DNA of 64,000 nucleotides from NCBI RefSeq assembly GCF_006715765.1, contig NZ_VFNV01000001.1, forward strand, positions 1,674,001 to 1,738,000. Direction: 5' to 3'. The DNA is from Rarobacter incanus. Lineage in GTDB: Bacteria; Actinomycetota; Actinomycetes; Actinomycetales; Cellulomonadaceae. Made by a program: the position numbers and the translations under genes. Under the pieces are notes generated by a model. The model did no database searches, was not told the origin of the DNA, and saw only the letters and a list, made by a program, of their open reading frames with translations. Positions 38,005-46,109 of this stretch are shown piece after piece; position 1 is the stretch's first letter; each line of letters starts with the position of its first letter.

Positions 38005-39033
38005 CTAGAAGGACAAGGACCGGTCAACGGCGTCGAGGACGCGGTCGAGCCCAGGAAGATACTCGTGCTCGATTTTGGCGGGCGGGTAGGGGGCGTGGAA
38101 CCCACCGACTCGCAGGACGGGTGCCTCTAGTTCATAGAAGCACTCCTCCGTGATCCTCGCAGCGAGCTCCCCACCCGCCCCGAAGAACACGGGGGCCTCG
38201 TGCACGACGATCGCCCGCCCGGTTTTGGCCACGGACGAGTTCACAGTCGCCATATCGAACGGCGAGATCGCGCGCAGGTCCACCACCTCGATGCTCGTGC
38301 CCTCCGTCTCGGCAGCTGCGGCGGCCTTGAGCGCCGTTGCGACCGATGGCCCGTACGCGATGAGTGTCACGTCGTCCCCCTCGCGGGCGATGCGGGCCTT
38401 GTTCAGGGTGTCGAAGCGTTGCGTGACGGCGGGACCGGCCACGGCGGCCGAACCGTACGGGCCAGCCGCGAGATCGACGTCGCCTTTGGTCCAGTACTGG
38501 CCCTTGGGCTCGAGGAAGATGACCGGATCGTCCGAGCTGATGGCCTCTTGCAGCATGACGTAGGCGTCGGCGGGGTTTGCCGGGCTGACGACCCGCAGGC
38601 CCGCGGTGTGGGCGAACAGGGCCTCGGGGGATTCGCTGTGGTGCTCCACTGCGCCGATGCCGCCGCCGAAGGGGATGCGGATGACCACCGGCACTCGCAG
38701 CCGCCCGCGCGAGCGCGAGTGGAGCTTGGCGAGTTGCGTGGTGATCTGGTCGAACGCCGGGAAGACGAAGCCGTCGAACTGGATCTCCACCACCGGGCGG
38801 TAGCCGCGCAGCGCGAGTCCGATGGCCGTTCCCACGATGCCCGATTCCGCCAGTGGGGTGTCGACGACGCGGTCGGTTCCGAACTCGGCCTGCAGGCCGT
38901 CGGTGACCCGGAAGACGCCGCCGAGCGGACCGATGTCCTCGCCCATCAGCACGACCTTCTCATCGGCTGCGAGTGCGGCGCGCATCGCCTGGCCCAGGGC
39001 CTTGGCCAGCACCATCTGGCTCGGCTGGTTCAT
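38005..39033 (-). CDS. 2-oxo acid dehydrogenase E1 component, beta subunit
   Basis: 342 residues from ATG 39033, which overlaps the E1alpha stop by 4 bases. Family blocks: VVLMGEDIGPLGGVFRVTDGL, DTPLAESGIVGTAIGLALRGYRPVVEIQFDGFVFPAFDQI, RIPFGGGIGAVEHHSESPEALFAHTAGL, and the C-terminal VLRVGGFHAPYPP. The subunit supplies part of the thiamine-diphosphate site and decarboxylates the 2-oxo acid together with E1alpha. The heterodimeric alpha/beta architecture in actinobacteria is usually linked to branched-chain 2-oxo acids, but pyruvate is possible. The longer upstream frame is a shadow of the E1alpha gene. Confidence 0.93.
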   Translation of the reverse strand: MNQPSQMVLAKALGQAMRAALAADEKVVLMGEDIGPLGGVFRVTDGLQAEFGTDRVVDTPLAESGIVGTAIGLALRGYRPVVEIQFDGFVFPAFDQITTQLAKLHSRSRGRLRVPVVIRIPFGGGIGAVEHHSESPEALFAHTAGLRVVSPANPADAYVMLQEAISSDDPVIFLEPKGQYWTKGDVDLAAGPYGSAAVAGPAVTQRFDTLNKARIAREGDDVTLIAYGPSVATALKAAAAAETEGTSIEVVDLRAISPFDMATVNSSVAKTGRAIVVHEAPVFFGAGGELAARITEECFYELEAPVLRVGGFHAPYPPAKIEHEYLPGLDRVLDAVDRSLSF

Positions 39034-40178
39034 CGCGATCCCCCCTTCTTGAAGCTGGCGTCGTACTGGCGCATCCATTCGCGTTCCGCCTCGTTTATAG
39101 CGTGCGGGGTCGTGTAGACGTTGTCGAACATGGTCATCGGGTCGGGTCGCCCCAGGCTCCGGACGTAGGTTCGAAGTTCGTCGGCGAACTCGTCCCCCTC
39201 CGCCTGAACCCGCGCGGCGAACGAGTCGCTCCACGCGCCCTCCGCCTTCAGCAGCGCGACGATGCGGTCGATGGGGTCGCGTTCCGCCCAGTACTTCTCC
39301 TCGGTCTCGGAGCGGTAGCGCGTCGGGTCGTCGGATGTCGTGTGGGCGCCGCGGCGGAAGGTGACGGCCTCGATGAGGGTCGGGCCACCGCCCGCGCGGG
39401 CCTTGTCGAGAGCCGTCTTCGTGACCGCGTACACGGCGAGTGCGTCGTTGCCGTCCACGCGCACGCCGGGAACCCCGAAGCCCTCGCCGCGCCTGGACAA
39501 CGGTCCGCGGTACTGCAGTTCGCCGGGGACCGAGATGGCCCACTGGTTGTTTTGGCAGAAAAAGACGATCGGGGCCTGGTTAACCGCGGCGAAGTTGAAT
39601 GCCTCGCTCACGTCGCCTTGCGAGGTTGCGCCGTCGCCAAAATAGACGACGGTGGCCTCGTCCTTCGTCGGATCCCCCGTGCCGACGAGCCCATCGCGGC
39701 TCATCCCCATGGCGTACCCGGTGGCGTGCAGGGCGTGCGAGCCGATCACTAGGGTGTTGAGGTGAACGCGGTGCTGCTCGGTGTCCCACCCGCCGTGGTC
39801 GATGCCGCGGAAGAGGTGGAGTTCCTGGCGCAACGGGACGCCGCGCACCAGCAGGACCCCGTGCTCCCGATAGGCGGGGAACGCCCAGTCCTGCGGTCGC
39901 ATGGCGTGGGCGGAGCCGATCTGTGCGGCCTCCTGGCCTTTGGACTGGGTGAAGAGGGCGAGTTCGCCCTGGCGCTGAAGCGAGGTCGATTCCTCGTCGA
40001 AGCGCCTGGTCAGGGTCATGTCCCGGTAGAACGTGCGCAACGCGTCGGCGTCGAGGGCGCGCGCCAGCGGCTCGTATGGTGCCGACACGTCGTCGACGCG
40101 TCGCTGTCCCGCGTGATCCACAAGTTGGACGAGTGGCTCAGCGGTCAGCGCGCTGGGTTGCCAGGGGGCTGCTGGCAT
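39030..40178 (-). CDS. pdhA: 2-oxo acid dehydrogenase E1 component, alpha subunit (pyruvate or branched-chain)
   Basis: 382 residues. The thiamine diphosphate motif is clear (YFGDGATSQGDVSEAFNFAAVNQAPIVFFCQNNQWAIS, GDG...NN type). Other blocks are LTRRFDEESTSLQRQGELAL, FPAYREHGVLLVRGV and RRGAHTTSDDPTRYRS. The protein performs the oxidative decarboxylation step with E1beta. The sequence is similar both to actinobacterial BkdA and to proteins annotated PdhA; which substrate is used cannot be settled here, so the symbol is only a label. ATG 40178 has GGAGG at good spacing. It opens the E1alpha-E1beta-E2 operon, and two adjacent palindromes lie 37-66 bases upstream. Confidence 0.9.
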   Translation of the reverse strand: MPAAPWQPSALTAEPLVQLVDHAGQRRVDDVSAPYEPLARALDADALRTFYRDMTLTRRFDEESTSLQRQGELALFTQSKGQEAAQIGSAHAMRPQDWAFPAYREHGVLLVRGVPLRQELHLFRGIDHGGWDTEQHRVHLNTLVIGSHALHATGYAMGMSRDGLVGTGDPTKDEATVVYFGDGATSQGDVSEAFNFAAVNQAPIVFFCQNNQWAISVPGELQYRGPLSRRGEGFGVPGVRVDGNDALAVYAVTKTALDKARAGGGPTLIEAVTFRRGAHTTSDDPTRYRSETEEKYWAERDPIDRIVALLKAEGAWSDSFAARVQAEGDEFADELRTYVRSLGRPDPMTMFDNVYTTPHAINEAEREWMRQYDASFKKGGSR

Positions 40179-40214
40179 GGGTTTCCTCCAGTGTCCGGGT
40201 GACGGTTCCGTAAC

Positions 40215-40244
40215 TTACGCTAGCGTAACCTACGGTTGCGTAGG
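40215..40244. promoter_or_regulatory. Two abutting palindromes, candidate operators of the 2-oxo acid dehydrogenase operon
   Basis: TTACGCTAGCGTAA (40215-40228) is a perfect 14-bp palindrome. CCTACG-GTTG-CGTAGG (40229-40244) directly follows. Both contain TACG/CGTA arms, so one repressor or two dimers could bind side by side. The arm sequence resembles TetR-family operators found near acyl-CoA metabolism genes in actinobacteria; the identity of the regulator is unknown. Confidence 0.65.
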
Positions 40245-40426
40245 TTTCCAGGGTTGCGGGCGAATGAGGGCGCCACGGGCGCAAGGCCTCTGCCACTGCC
40301 CCGTGCCGAAGCGAGCATTTGACGCCAGCGGTGACGCGACCTAGTTTTGGACACGAAGCCCTTAGTGCGGACGGGCTCGACACGTCATCAGGACACGACG
40401 ATCAGGTGAACAAGGGGGAACACACG

Positions 40427-41365
40427 ATGCGTAGTGGAATGATGCGATCGAATCGGCGGGCAGGATTGCTGGGACTTCTTCTAGCCCTTGTCGTGACGCT
40501 AAGTTCCTGCGCCAAACATTCGCCGAGCACCGATCTCGACGAGGAGACCGGATCAGTAGTTGCGGTCAGAAGCGATATTCTCGACGATGACTACGCGATA
40601 CATTTCCCAGAGGCAGCGGCCACTAAGACGCTTAACTTGGTTAGCGACGGTCGAGGTTGCGTATACGGAGTACTTGACGGCCACCTTCACCCCCTGCTAC
40701 TTCCTTCTAACGGTCACAACTCATCTATCGGCACGTTCGTCAAAGACAAGAACGGCAATCGTGTTGCTGTTCCGGAAGCTACCTCGGGAAAGCCTGATTC
40801 AGCCCCGCGCATAGAGGCTGCTGTCACGCAGATGGGCGAGGCTCCCTTAGACCAGTCCTCGCGTCTCTCGCAACTCGTTGGATTTTGCCCGACAGGTCTC
40901 CCTGTCCTAGCGGTTGAAGACATCGCCTACAACGACAGTCGCGATACGATTACCGTCGACTTCCCTCATCGCACTTTACAGAAATCGGACTTACTAGCTT
41001 CCGAAGTCTCAACGTACTTCTCGGGAGTGCCCCGTGATTTCAGCCTCTCGCTTCGCGTTTCGCCTGAAGGATGCCTCTACGGAAAGAGTGAGGGCGCTGA
41101 ACATCCACTGATCCTCCCCGGGGGAAGCGCCACGACAGAATCTGATTCCGGAGATTTGACAATCACCCTCCCTGACGGTGGACAGATCAATGCCGCATTC
41201 TCAGAAATCTTCAACAACAATTCGGGCCCAACCGTCGATGCGCTTGCTGTTGAAATGCAATCGGGCAAGGATCTGAGCATATTTTCACTTCTCAACAGAG
41301 TTGCCATCGATTGCTCAACAGGGGCCACACCACTTCTCTTGGATCAAGTGGTCGCACTCGAATAG
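40427..41365 (+). CDS. Putative lipoprotein with two internal repeats
   Basis: 312 residues from ATG 40427, after AAGGGGGAA. A signal peptide ends in LVVTLSSC, a lipobox. The mature protein contains two similar halves: SDGRGCVYGVLDGHLHPLLLPSNG and later SPEGCLYGKSEGAEHPLILPGG, followed in both by a hydrophilic stretch and a conserved Cys (LVGFCPTG and VAIDCSTG). No known family is recognised. Codon use is clearly less GC-biased than the neighbours (for example ACTTCTTCTAGCC and CTACTTCCTTCTAACGG), suggesting more recent acquisition. It is convergent with the Bat-like operon. Confidence 0.75.
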   Translation: MRSGMMRSNRRAGLLGLLLALVVTLSSCAKHSPSTDLDEETGSVVAVRSDILDDDYAIHFPEAAATKTLNLVSDGRGCVYGVLDGHLHPLLLPSNGHNSSIGTFVKDKNGNRVAVPEATSGKPDSAPRIEAAVTQMGEAPLDQSSRLSQLVGFCPTGLPVLAVEDIAYNDSRDTITVDFPHRTLQKSDLLASEVSTYFSGVPRDFSLSLRVSPEGCLYGKSEGAEHPLILPGGSATTESDSGDLTITLPDGGQINAAFSEIFNNNSGPTVDALAVEMQSGKDLSIFSLLNRVAIDCSTGATPLLLDQVVALE

Positions 41366-41489
41366 CCGACACCGCACAGTGAGCTCGCTGCTCTCCACGG
41401 GCGATGCGTGATCGGCGGGAAACCGGCCGCGTGCATCGTCGCCGGGCCGAGTCCATCATGCACTGACCCTTGCGAATCAACCCGCGCGG

Positions 41490-42491
41490 CTACCAGCCCT
41501 TGGTCGGTTCCCCGCCGTCCTCGCCGGACTGCCCATCGAGCTGATCGGCCCGCTCCTTTGCCTGCTTTTGGCGTTCCTGAAGCTGCTCTTGGCGTTCCTG
41601 CTCCTGCTGCGATTCCTGAGATTGCTGTGACTGGTCCTGGTCGTCCTGCCCGTCTTGGCTTTCGTCGCCCTGCTGGTCGGAATTGTCCTGGTTGTCGCCC
41701 TGCTGGCTGGAGTCGTCCTGATTCTCGTCTTGTTTATCGCCGGGTTCGGCGTCGTTCGAATCGGATTGCGTCGAATCGTCGGGTGAGGTCGACTCGTCTC
41801 CTGGCGGCTGATCGGAATCGTTGCTGTCCCCGTCCGACTGGTCCTGGTTGTCGCTGGGGTTTTGCAGATCCTCTAGGGCGGAATTTGCTTCCTGGCGCTT
41901 CTGCTCCTCGCGCTGGTGGGCGTCTTTATCGTCAGTGCATCCGTCCTGCGTGCGCACCGACATGGCCGTCTGGTACGCGTCCACCGCCTGCTGGTACAGG
42001 TCTATCGCCTCGTTGAGAGCCGATGTGGGGTCATCGGCACCATTGGCGTCCTGCGCCTTCGCCTGCGCCTCGGTGACAAGGGTATCGGCCAGCCCCTCGT
42101 GGCCGAGCGCCAGGTTGTGCGTGACCTGACAGCGCGGGTATTGCGCGGATTCGTCCGTGGAAACGACGGCGGACGGCAGTTCCGCGGTGCGCTGATACGC
42201 CCGCCCCAGTTCCGCGATGGCCCCCGCGTAGTCGCCCGCCGCCAGCGATGACGTTCCTTGCCCGAACGGCGCCTTCCAGGATTCGATGAGGGTTTGCGCG
42301 TCGGCGTAGCCCCAGTACCGATGTGCCTGGGAATAATTGCCCGCCGAATAGGCGCGCTGCGCCAGCAACCCCATCGACGTCGTTGCAACGGCCAGGCCCC
42401 CCGATCCAAGGCCTATCAGGGCCAGTGGCAGGGTAGACCCGAAGGCGATCCACCGGATCTTCGTCCGGGACATGCGCTTTCCCCTACTCAT
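41490..42491 (-). CDS. TPR-like protein with Gln/Asp/Ser-rich tail (BatC-like)
   Basis: 333 residues. One N-terminal membrane helix (STLPLALIGLGSGGLAV) is followed by helical repeats resembling TPRs (AQRAYSAGNYSQAHRYWGYADA, SLAAGDYAGAIAELGRAYQ, ALNEAIDLYQQAVDAYQTAM). From about residue 205 the sequence is almost purely Gln/Asp/Ser/Glu with a predicted coiled, acidic character (QQGDNQDNSDQQGDESQDGQ). The position, last in a MoxR-DUF58-VWA-VWA operon and overlapping the VWA stop by 8 bases, matches BatC of the Bat/aerotolerance clusters. The role is unknown, probably a cell-surface scaffold. Confidence 0.75.
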   Translation of the reverse strand: MSRGKRMSRTKIRWIAFGSTLPLALIGLGSGGLAVATTSMGLLAQRAYSAGNYSQAHRYWGYADAQTLIESWKAPFGQGTSSLAAGDYAGAIAELGRAYQRTAELPSAVVSTDESAQYPRCQVTHNLALGHEGLADTLVTEAQAKAQDANGADDPTSALNEAIDLYQQAVDAYQTAMSVRTQDGCTDDKDAHQREEQKRQEANSALEDLQNPSDNQDQSDGDSNDSDQPPGDESTSPDDSTQSDSNDAEPGDKQDENQDDSSQQGDNQDNSDQQGDESQDGQDDQDQSQQSQESQQEQERQEQLQERQKQAKERADQLDGQSGEDGGEPTKGW

Positions 42492-43539
42492 GGCTTACTA
42501 CTCCCACTCTGCGCGCGGCGCGGCGCGTCGAAATGACGATTTCCCACACCAGCAGGCCGGCGGCGGCCAAGGCGAAGGGCCACAACAGGGGCTGGTAGGC
42601 GCGGACGGTGCGGCTGGTGGCGGAGGCGTCCGCACCGGCCTCGATTGCCGGCACCTGCTGGGTCACCGCGACATCCGCGGTGCGGTGGACGTAGTCGAGG
42701 TTCATCTCGCCGGCCAACGACTTCAGCGATGATTCGTCGATGCGAGACACGGCCGCGGTGGAGCCTGACTGCGTCGGATCCTGGATGTATCCCGAATCGT
42801 TTCCGGCCGGGTCGTTGATTCGCATCTTTCCCCCGGCCTCGGTCCCGTACCCCAGCACCGCCCCGCCGTCGATCATGGACGCAAGCGGGGCGAAGGACCG
42901 CGGCGTTCCGCTCGCCGTATTTTCCCCGTCCGACATGAAGTAGACGATGCGCTTGTTCCCCGGCGAGTTTTGGTACGAATCGGTCAGCGCACTGGTCAAC
43001 GAATCGAGCGGGCGGTCAATGAGCGAACCCGTCGAATACTGCGTCTGCTCCTGCGTGAGCGTGGCCGCCCACGACGCGACGGCGCGCGCATCGGTGGTCA
43101 ACGGCAACTGCTGGGAGGCAACGGAATCGAAGCTGATGATCGAAAATTGCGCCCCGGGATTCTGCTTGGCAATCGCCTCCATATCGGTGCGCACGCCGTC
43201 CAACCTGGTCTCTATCGACGAGGCCCCCTCACCCCCATCCGCCCCTCCCGCAGTCGCGGCGTCGCCCCAATCCTCGGCGGCCATGGAGCCGGTGCGATCG
43301 ACCACGAAGTAGATTTCCACCCCCGAGGCGTACGTCTCGACGCGGTCGTTGGCCACGGCCGGCCCGGCCGCCATGACGACCACGATCACCGCCAGGGCGC
43401 TGCGCCGCGCCCAGTCCCACCCGGCGGCGCGCCCGCCGCTCGCGCGCCGCGCGGCCCGCCACCCCAGCGCGCATCCGGCGGCCAGGGCAAGCGCCACGAT
43501 CGCCAAGACCGCGACGGGAAGTATCGGTTGCAGGGTCAT
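42484..43539 (-). CDS. VWA-domain membrane protein (BatB-like)
   Basis: 351 residues from ATG 43539, in a 4-base ATGA overlap with the upstream VWA gene. Membrane helices flank a von Willebrand A domain: the MIDAS motif DRTGS lies at residues 81-85 (a variant of DxSxS with Arg-Thr), followed by IVYFMSDGEN and a C-terminal helix (PFALAAAGLLVWEIVI) with a basic anchor. The Thr-containing DRTGS still keeps the Asp and Ser expected of a metal-binding site. It probably binds partner proteins outside the membrane in concert with the MoxR ATPase. Confidence 0.85.
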   Translation of the reverse strand: MTLQPILPVAVLAIVALALAAGCALGWRAARRASGGRAAGWDWARRSALAVIVVVMAAGPAVANDRVETYASGVEIYFVVDRTGSMAAEDWGDAATAGGADGGEGASSIETRLDGVRTDMEAIAKQNPGAQFSIISFDSVASQQLPLTTDARAVASWAATLTQEQTQYSTGSLIDRPLDSLTSALTDSYQNSPGNKRIVYFMSDGENTASGTPRSFAPLASMIDGGAVLGYGTEAGGKMRINDPAGNDSGYIQDPTQSGSTAAVSRIDESSLKSLAGEMNLDYVHRTADVAVTQQVPAIEAGADASATSRTVRAYQPLLWPFALAAAGLLVWEIVISTRRAARRVGVVSHE

Positions 43540-44741
43540 TCGCGCAACCTCCACTGCGCCGCGACCAAGATCGCAACTCCAAGCAGGGTGACAATGATCC
43601 ATCCCCACGGTCGTTCCGACTCGGTGATTTCGGGGGTTGCACCCAGATCCACGGCCTGCTGGTCCTGGACGCGCTGCACAATTTCGCGCACCGCGTCGGC
43701 GTCATCGACCCTGTAGTAGTGCCCGCCGGCATTCGTGATCGACGTCCGGTAGGAGCTTTCCACGGAGGGGTCCTGCACCCAACTGGAGGCGCCGTACAGG
43801 CCGCTGACCTCAATGTCGCGCTCGCTGGTGAGCGCCAATGCCTGGTCGAGCGTGTACACGGGGGTGCCGCGCAGGTCGTTGTCCGTGGCCAGGATGATCG
43901 AGCGCGCCCGCCCGGACGCCGCCGAATCGTCGAAGAGCATCGCGCAATTGGCAAGACCGTCGCCGATGAGCGAAGACTGCGTGCCAGTCAGCGTCGTCCC
44001 GTTGGTGAAGTCGAGATACCGGTTGACCGCGTCGGGCGACGCGTAGTCGATGACGGAGGGATCGAGCGCCTGGTAGGCCGTCGAGAGCTGCTCCGAGACC
44101 AGCTGGTAGTCGTTGGTGAGCGGGAAAACGGTCCGGGAGGTCTCGTTGAATACCGACAGGGCTATGCGTTCGCCGTCGAAGTTTTTTACAAGGGACGAGA
44201 ACACCTCAACCACTTGCCGGTCATATTCGAGCATGGAACCGGATATGTCGAGGCACAGCACGATGTCGCGGGTCCCGAGGGTTGTTTGTTTGACTTCCGT
44301 CGTGACCGGGCGCGCGGCGACGGTCGCCGCGCCGATCAGTCCGGTGCAGGCCGCGGCAATCCCGAGCCACTGCCACAGGCGGTAGCGCCGCAGCCAGGTG
44401 CGCAGGGCGGGGTTGTCCTGAAAGCGGCGCGAATTGGCGACCCAGACGGTTCCCGGCTGGGATGCCCCGGCAGCGGCGATGCGGGGGGAGGCGTGCGCGG
44501 CCGCCTCGGTGGCCGCAGTTTCTGGGGGCGCTGCGTGCGCTGGGGGGGCCGGGGGCGCTGCGGGGGACTGCCGGCCGCGGCGCGGCCGCCTCCCTAGCCA
44601 CACGCCGAGGGCAATCGCCGCGAGGAGTGCCAGCGCGCCCACCCCCACGAGCCACGGCCACGTCAGCGAGTGGGTGATCTGGGAGGTCGTCGCGGCGGCG
44701 AGCCGCAGGCCGCCGGTCGCAGCCAGGGGAACGGTCACCAC
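43536..44741 (-). CDS. VWA-domain membrane protein (BatA-like)
   Basis: 401 residues. An N-terminal helix (WLVGVGALALLAAIALGVWLG) is followed by a Pro/Ala-rich linker, then a second helix (WLGIAAACTGLIGAATVAA) and the VWA domain. The MIDAS DISGSM is at 165-170, and ARSIILATDNDL carries the third ligand. A C-terminal helix (WGWIIVTLLGVAILVAA) completes the BatA topology. It overlaps the small membrane gene upstream by 7 bases and the next VWA gene by 4. It is part of a MoxR-type chaperone system. Confidence 0.87.
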   Translation of the reverse strand: MVTVPLAATGGLRLAAATTSQITHSLTWPWLVGVGALALLAAIALGVWLGRRPRRGRQSPAAPPAPPAHAAPPETAATEAAAHASPRIAAAGASQPGTVWVANSRRFQDNPALRTWLRRYRLWQWLGIAAACTGLIGAATVAARPVTTEVKQTTLGTRDIVLCLDISGSMLEYDRQVVEVFSSLVKNFDGERIALSVFNETSRTVFPLTNDYQLVSEQLSTAYQALDPSVIDYASPDAVNRYLDFTNGTTLTGTQSSLIGDGLANCAMLFDDSAASGRARSIILATDNDLRGTPVYTLDQALALTSERDIEVSGLYGASSWVQDPSVESSYRTSITNAGGHYYRVDDADAVREIVQRVQDQQAVDLGATPEITESERPWGWIIVTLLGVAILVAAQWRLRE

Positions 44742-45211
44742 GTGGCCACCAGCTCACGCGCGCGCGCCGCGGCCGCGGCGACGCTCAGCTGCTCGCTTAC
44801 CGCGAACTCGGGTCCGTACAGTCCGTCGATGAGATCCGCTGCGGGCCGCAACTGGGGACGCGTGCGCAGTTCGCTGAGCGTCAGCGATGCCGCGGGCGTC
44901 TGTGTGCGGATGGAGGCGAACGTGCGCAGCACCGCGGCGAGTTCCTGGTGCGCGAGCCGTTCGGATATCGACCCGTCGCGCCAGTTTGCCTCGATGTCGT
45001 CGATCTTGGATCGCGCGGCGGCGCGCGCCGCATCCCAGCGGGCCGCATTATCTGCGGCTGGCGCCTGCGCGACACGATCATCGCGGGCGTCCGGGCGGGT
45101 GCGCAGGAACAGGATCACCCAGCCGATCACGATCGCCGCGATGACGATCACGCCCGCGATCAGCCACCACAGCGCGTAGCCGGTGGGCGACACGATCTCG
45201 TCAACTGACAT
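44735..45211 (-). CDS. Small membrane protein of the MoxR/VWA operon
   Basis: 158 residues: one N-terminal membrane helix (GYALWWLIAGVIVIAAIVIGWVILFL) followed by a soluble helical domain with conserved-looking WDAARAAARSKIDDIEANWRDGSISERLAHQELAAVLRTFA. The position between DUF58 and VWA genes corresponds to the DUF4381-type slot in Bat operons, but the sequence similarity is not strong enough to name it. It overlaps DUF58 by 11 bases and the VWA gene by 7 bases, so it is clearly part of the operon. Confidence 0.75.
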   Translation of the reverse strand: MSVDEIVSPTGYALWWLIAGVIVIAAIVIGWVILFLRTRPDARDDRVAQAPAADNAARWDAARAAARSKIDDIEANWRDGSISERLAHQELAAVLRTFASIRTQTPAASLTLSELRTRPQLRPAADLIDGLYGPEFAVSEQLSVAAAAARARELVATW

Positions 45212-46100
45212 AGCGGTACCTCCCCAGCAGGGTCACCAGGTCGGCGAGGGCGTTGTCGCTTCCGGCCGTGATCATCATGTCCGCCTTCGCGGCCCTTGCC
45301 GTCTCGAAGGCCCGGTGGCGGGCTTGCGCGGCGGCCTGCCCCGCCGCCTGCGCCAGCGTGGTGCGCCCGCGCAAAAATGGCGGCAGCACTAGCGTCCCGG
45401 CCACATCCTGTATCGGGGTGTCGGTGGTCGCGATTTCGGGGGAAAACGGGTTCGCGTCGCCGACGGCAATGATCAAAATGGTGTGCCGCATCCGTAGCCT
45501 GCGTAAGACGGGCAGCAAATCGGGGTGCGGTTGCGACTCGTCGGTGACCAGGACGACCAGTGCCCTGCGGTGAAACGCATCCTCGACGCGGCGCAGAACT
45601 CGTTCTAAATCACGCGGCCGAGCGGACACGTCGAACATGCGGGAAACCTGCTCCAGCAGGATTTCCAGGTCCTGCGTGCTGGCGCGCGGGGGGCGCTGCT
45701 GGATGCGGCCGCTGTCGCCCGCGACCAGCGCAACCCTGTCGCCGCGGTCGCGTGAAACGTAGGCGATGATCGATGCGAGGAACACCGCGACCTCGCCCTT
45801 CGTCTCCGCTCCCGAGGCCGCTGTCGCCCCCATTTCGCTGCCCGTATCGACGGCCAGGACGGTGGTGAGGTTGGATTGGCGCACGAACCGGCGGATGATC
45901 GGGATGCCCGCGCGCGCCGATGATTTCCAATCGATATCGCCGATGTCGTCGCCGGGGTTATAGAGCGAAAGGTCGTCGAAGTCCTGCCCGTGGCCCTTGA
46001 AAATGGACCGGTGGCGCCCCTCCAGCAGCCCCGCCGCGCGGCGCAGCATGGGCAGTTCGAGCCGCGCGCGAACCTGCGCCAGCCGCTGTTGATCAGTCAC
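45201..46100 (-). CDS. DUF58-family protein
   Basis: 299 residues. The DUF58 signature is DFDDLSLYNPGDDIGDIDWKSSARAGIPIIRRFV, followed by a VWA-like fold (TTVLAVDTGSEMGATAASGAETKGEVAVFLASIIAYVSR) and VVLVTDESQPHPDLLPVLRRLRMRH. The DxGSE replaces the MIDAS DxSxS. DUF58 proteins accompany MoxR ATPases and are thought to act as their soluble partners. It lies 9 bases downstream of moxR. Confidence 0.88.
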   Translation of the reverse strand: MTDQQRLAQVRARLELPMLRRAAGLLEGRHRSIFKGHGQDFDDLSLYNPGDDIGDIDWKSSARAGIPIIRRFVRQSNLTTVLAVDTGSEMGATAASGAETKGEVAVFLASIIAYVSRDRGDRVALVAGDSGRIQQRPPRASTQDLEILLEQVSRMFDVSARPRDLERVLRRVEDAFHRRALVVLVTDESQPHPDLLPVLRRLRMRHTILIIAVGDANPFSPEIATTDTPIQDVAGTLVLPPFLRGRTTLAQAAGQAAAQARHRAFETARAAKADMMITAGSDNALADLVTLLGRYRYVS

Positions 46101-46109
46101 GGCGCCCGC

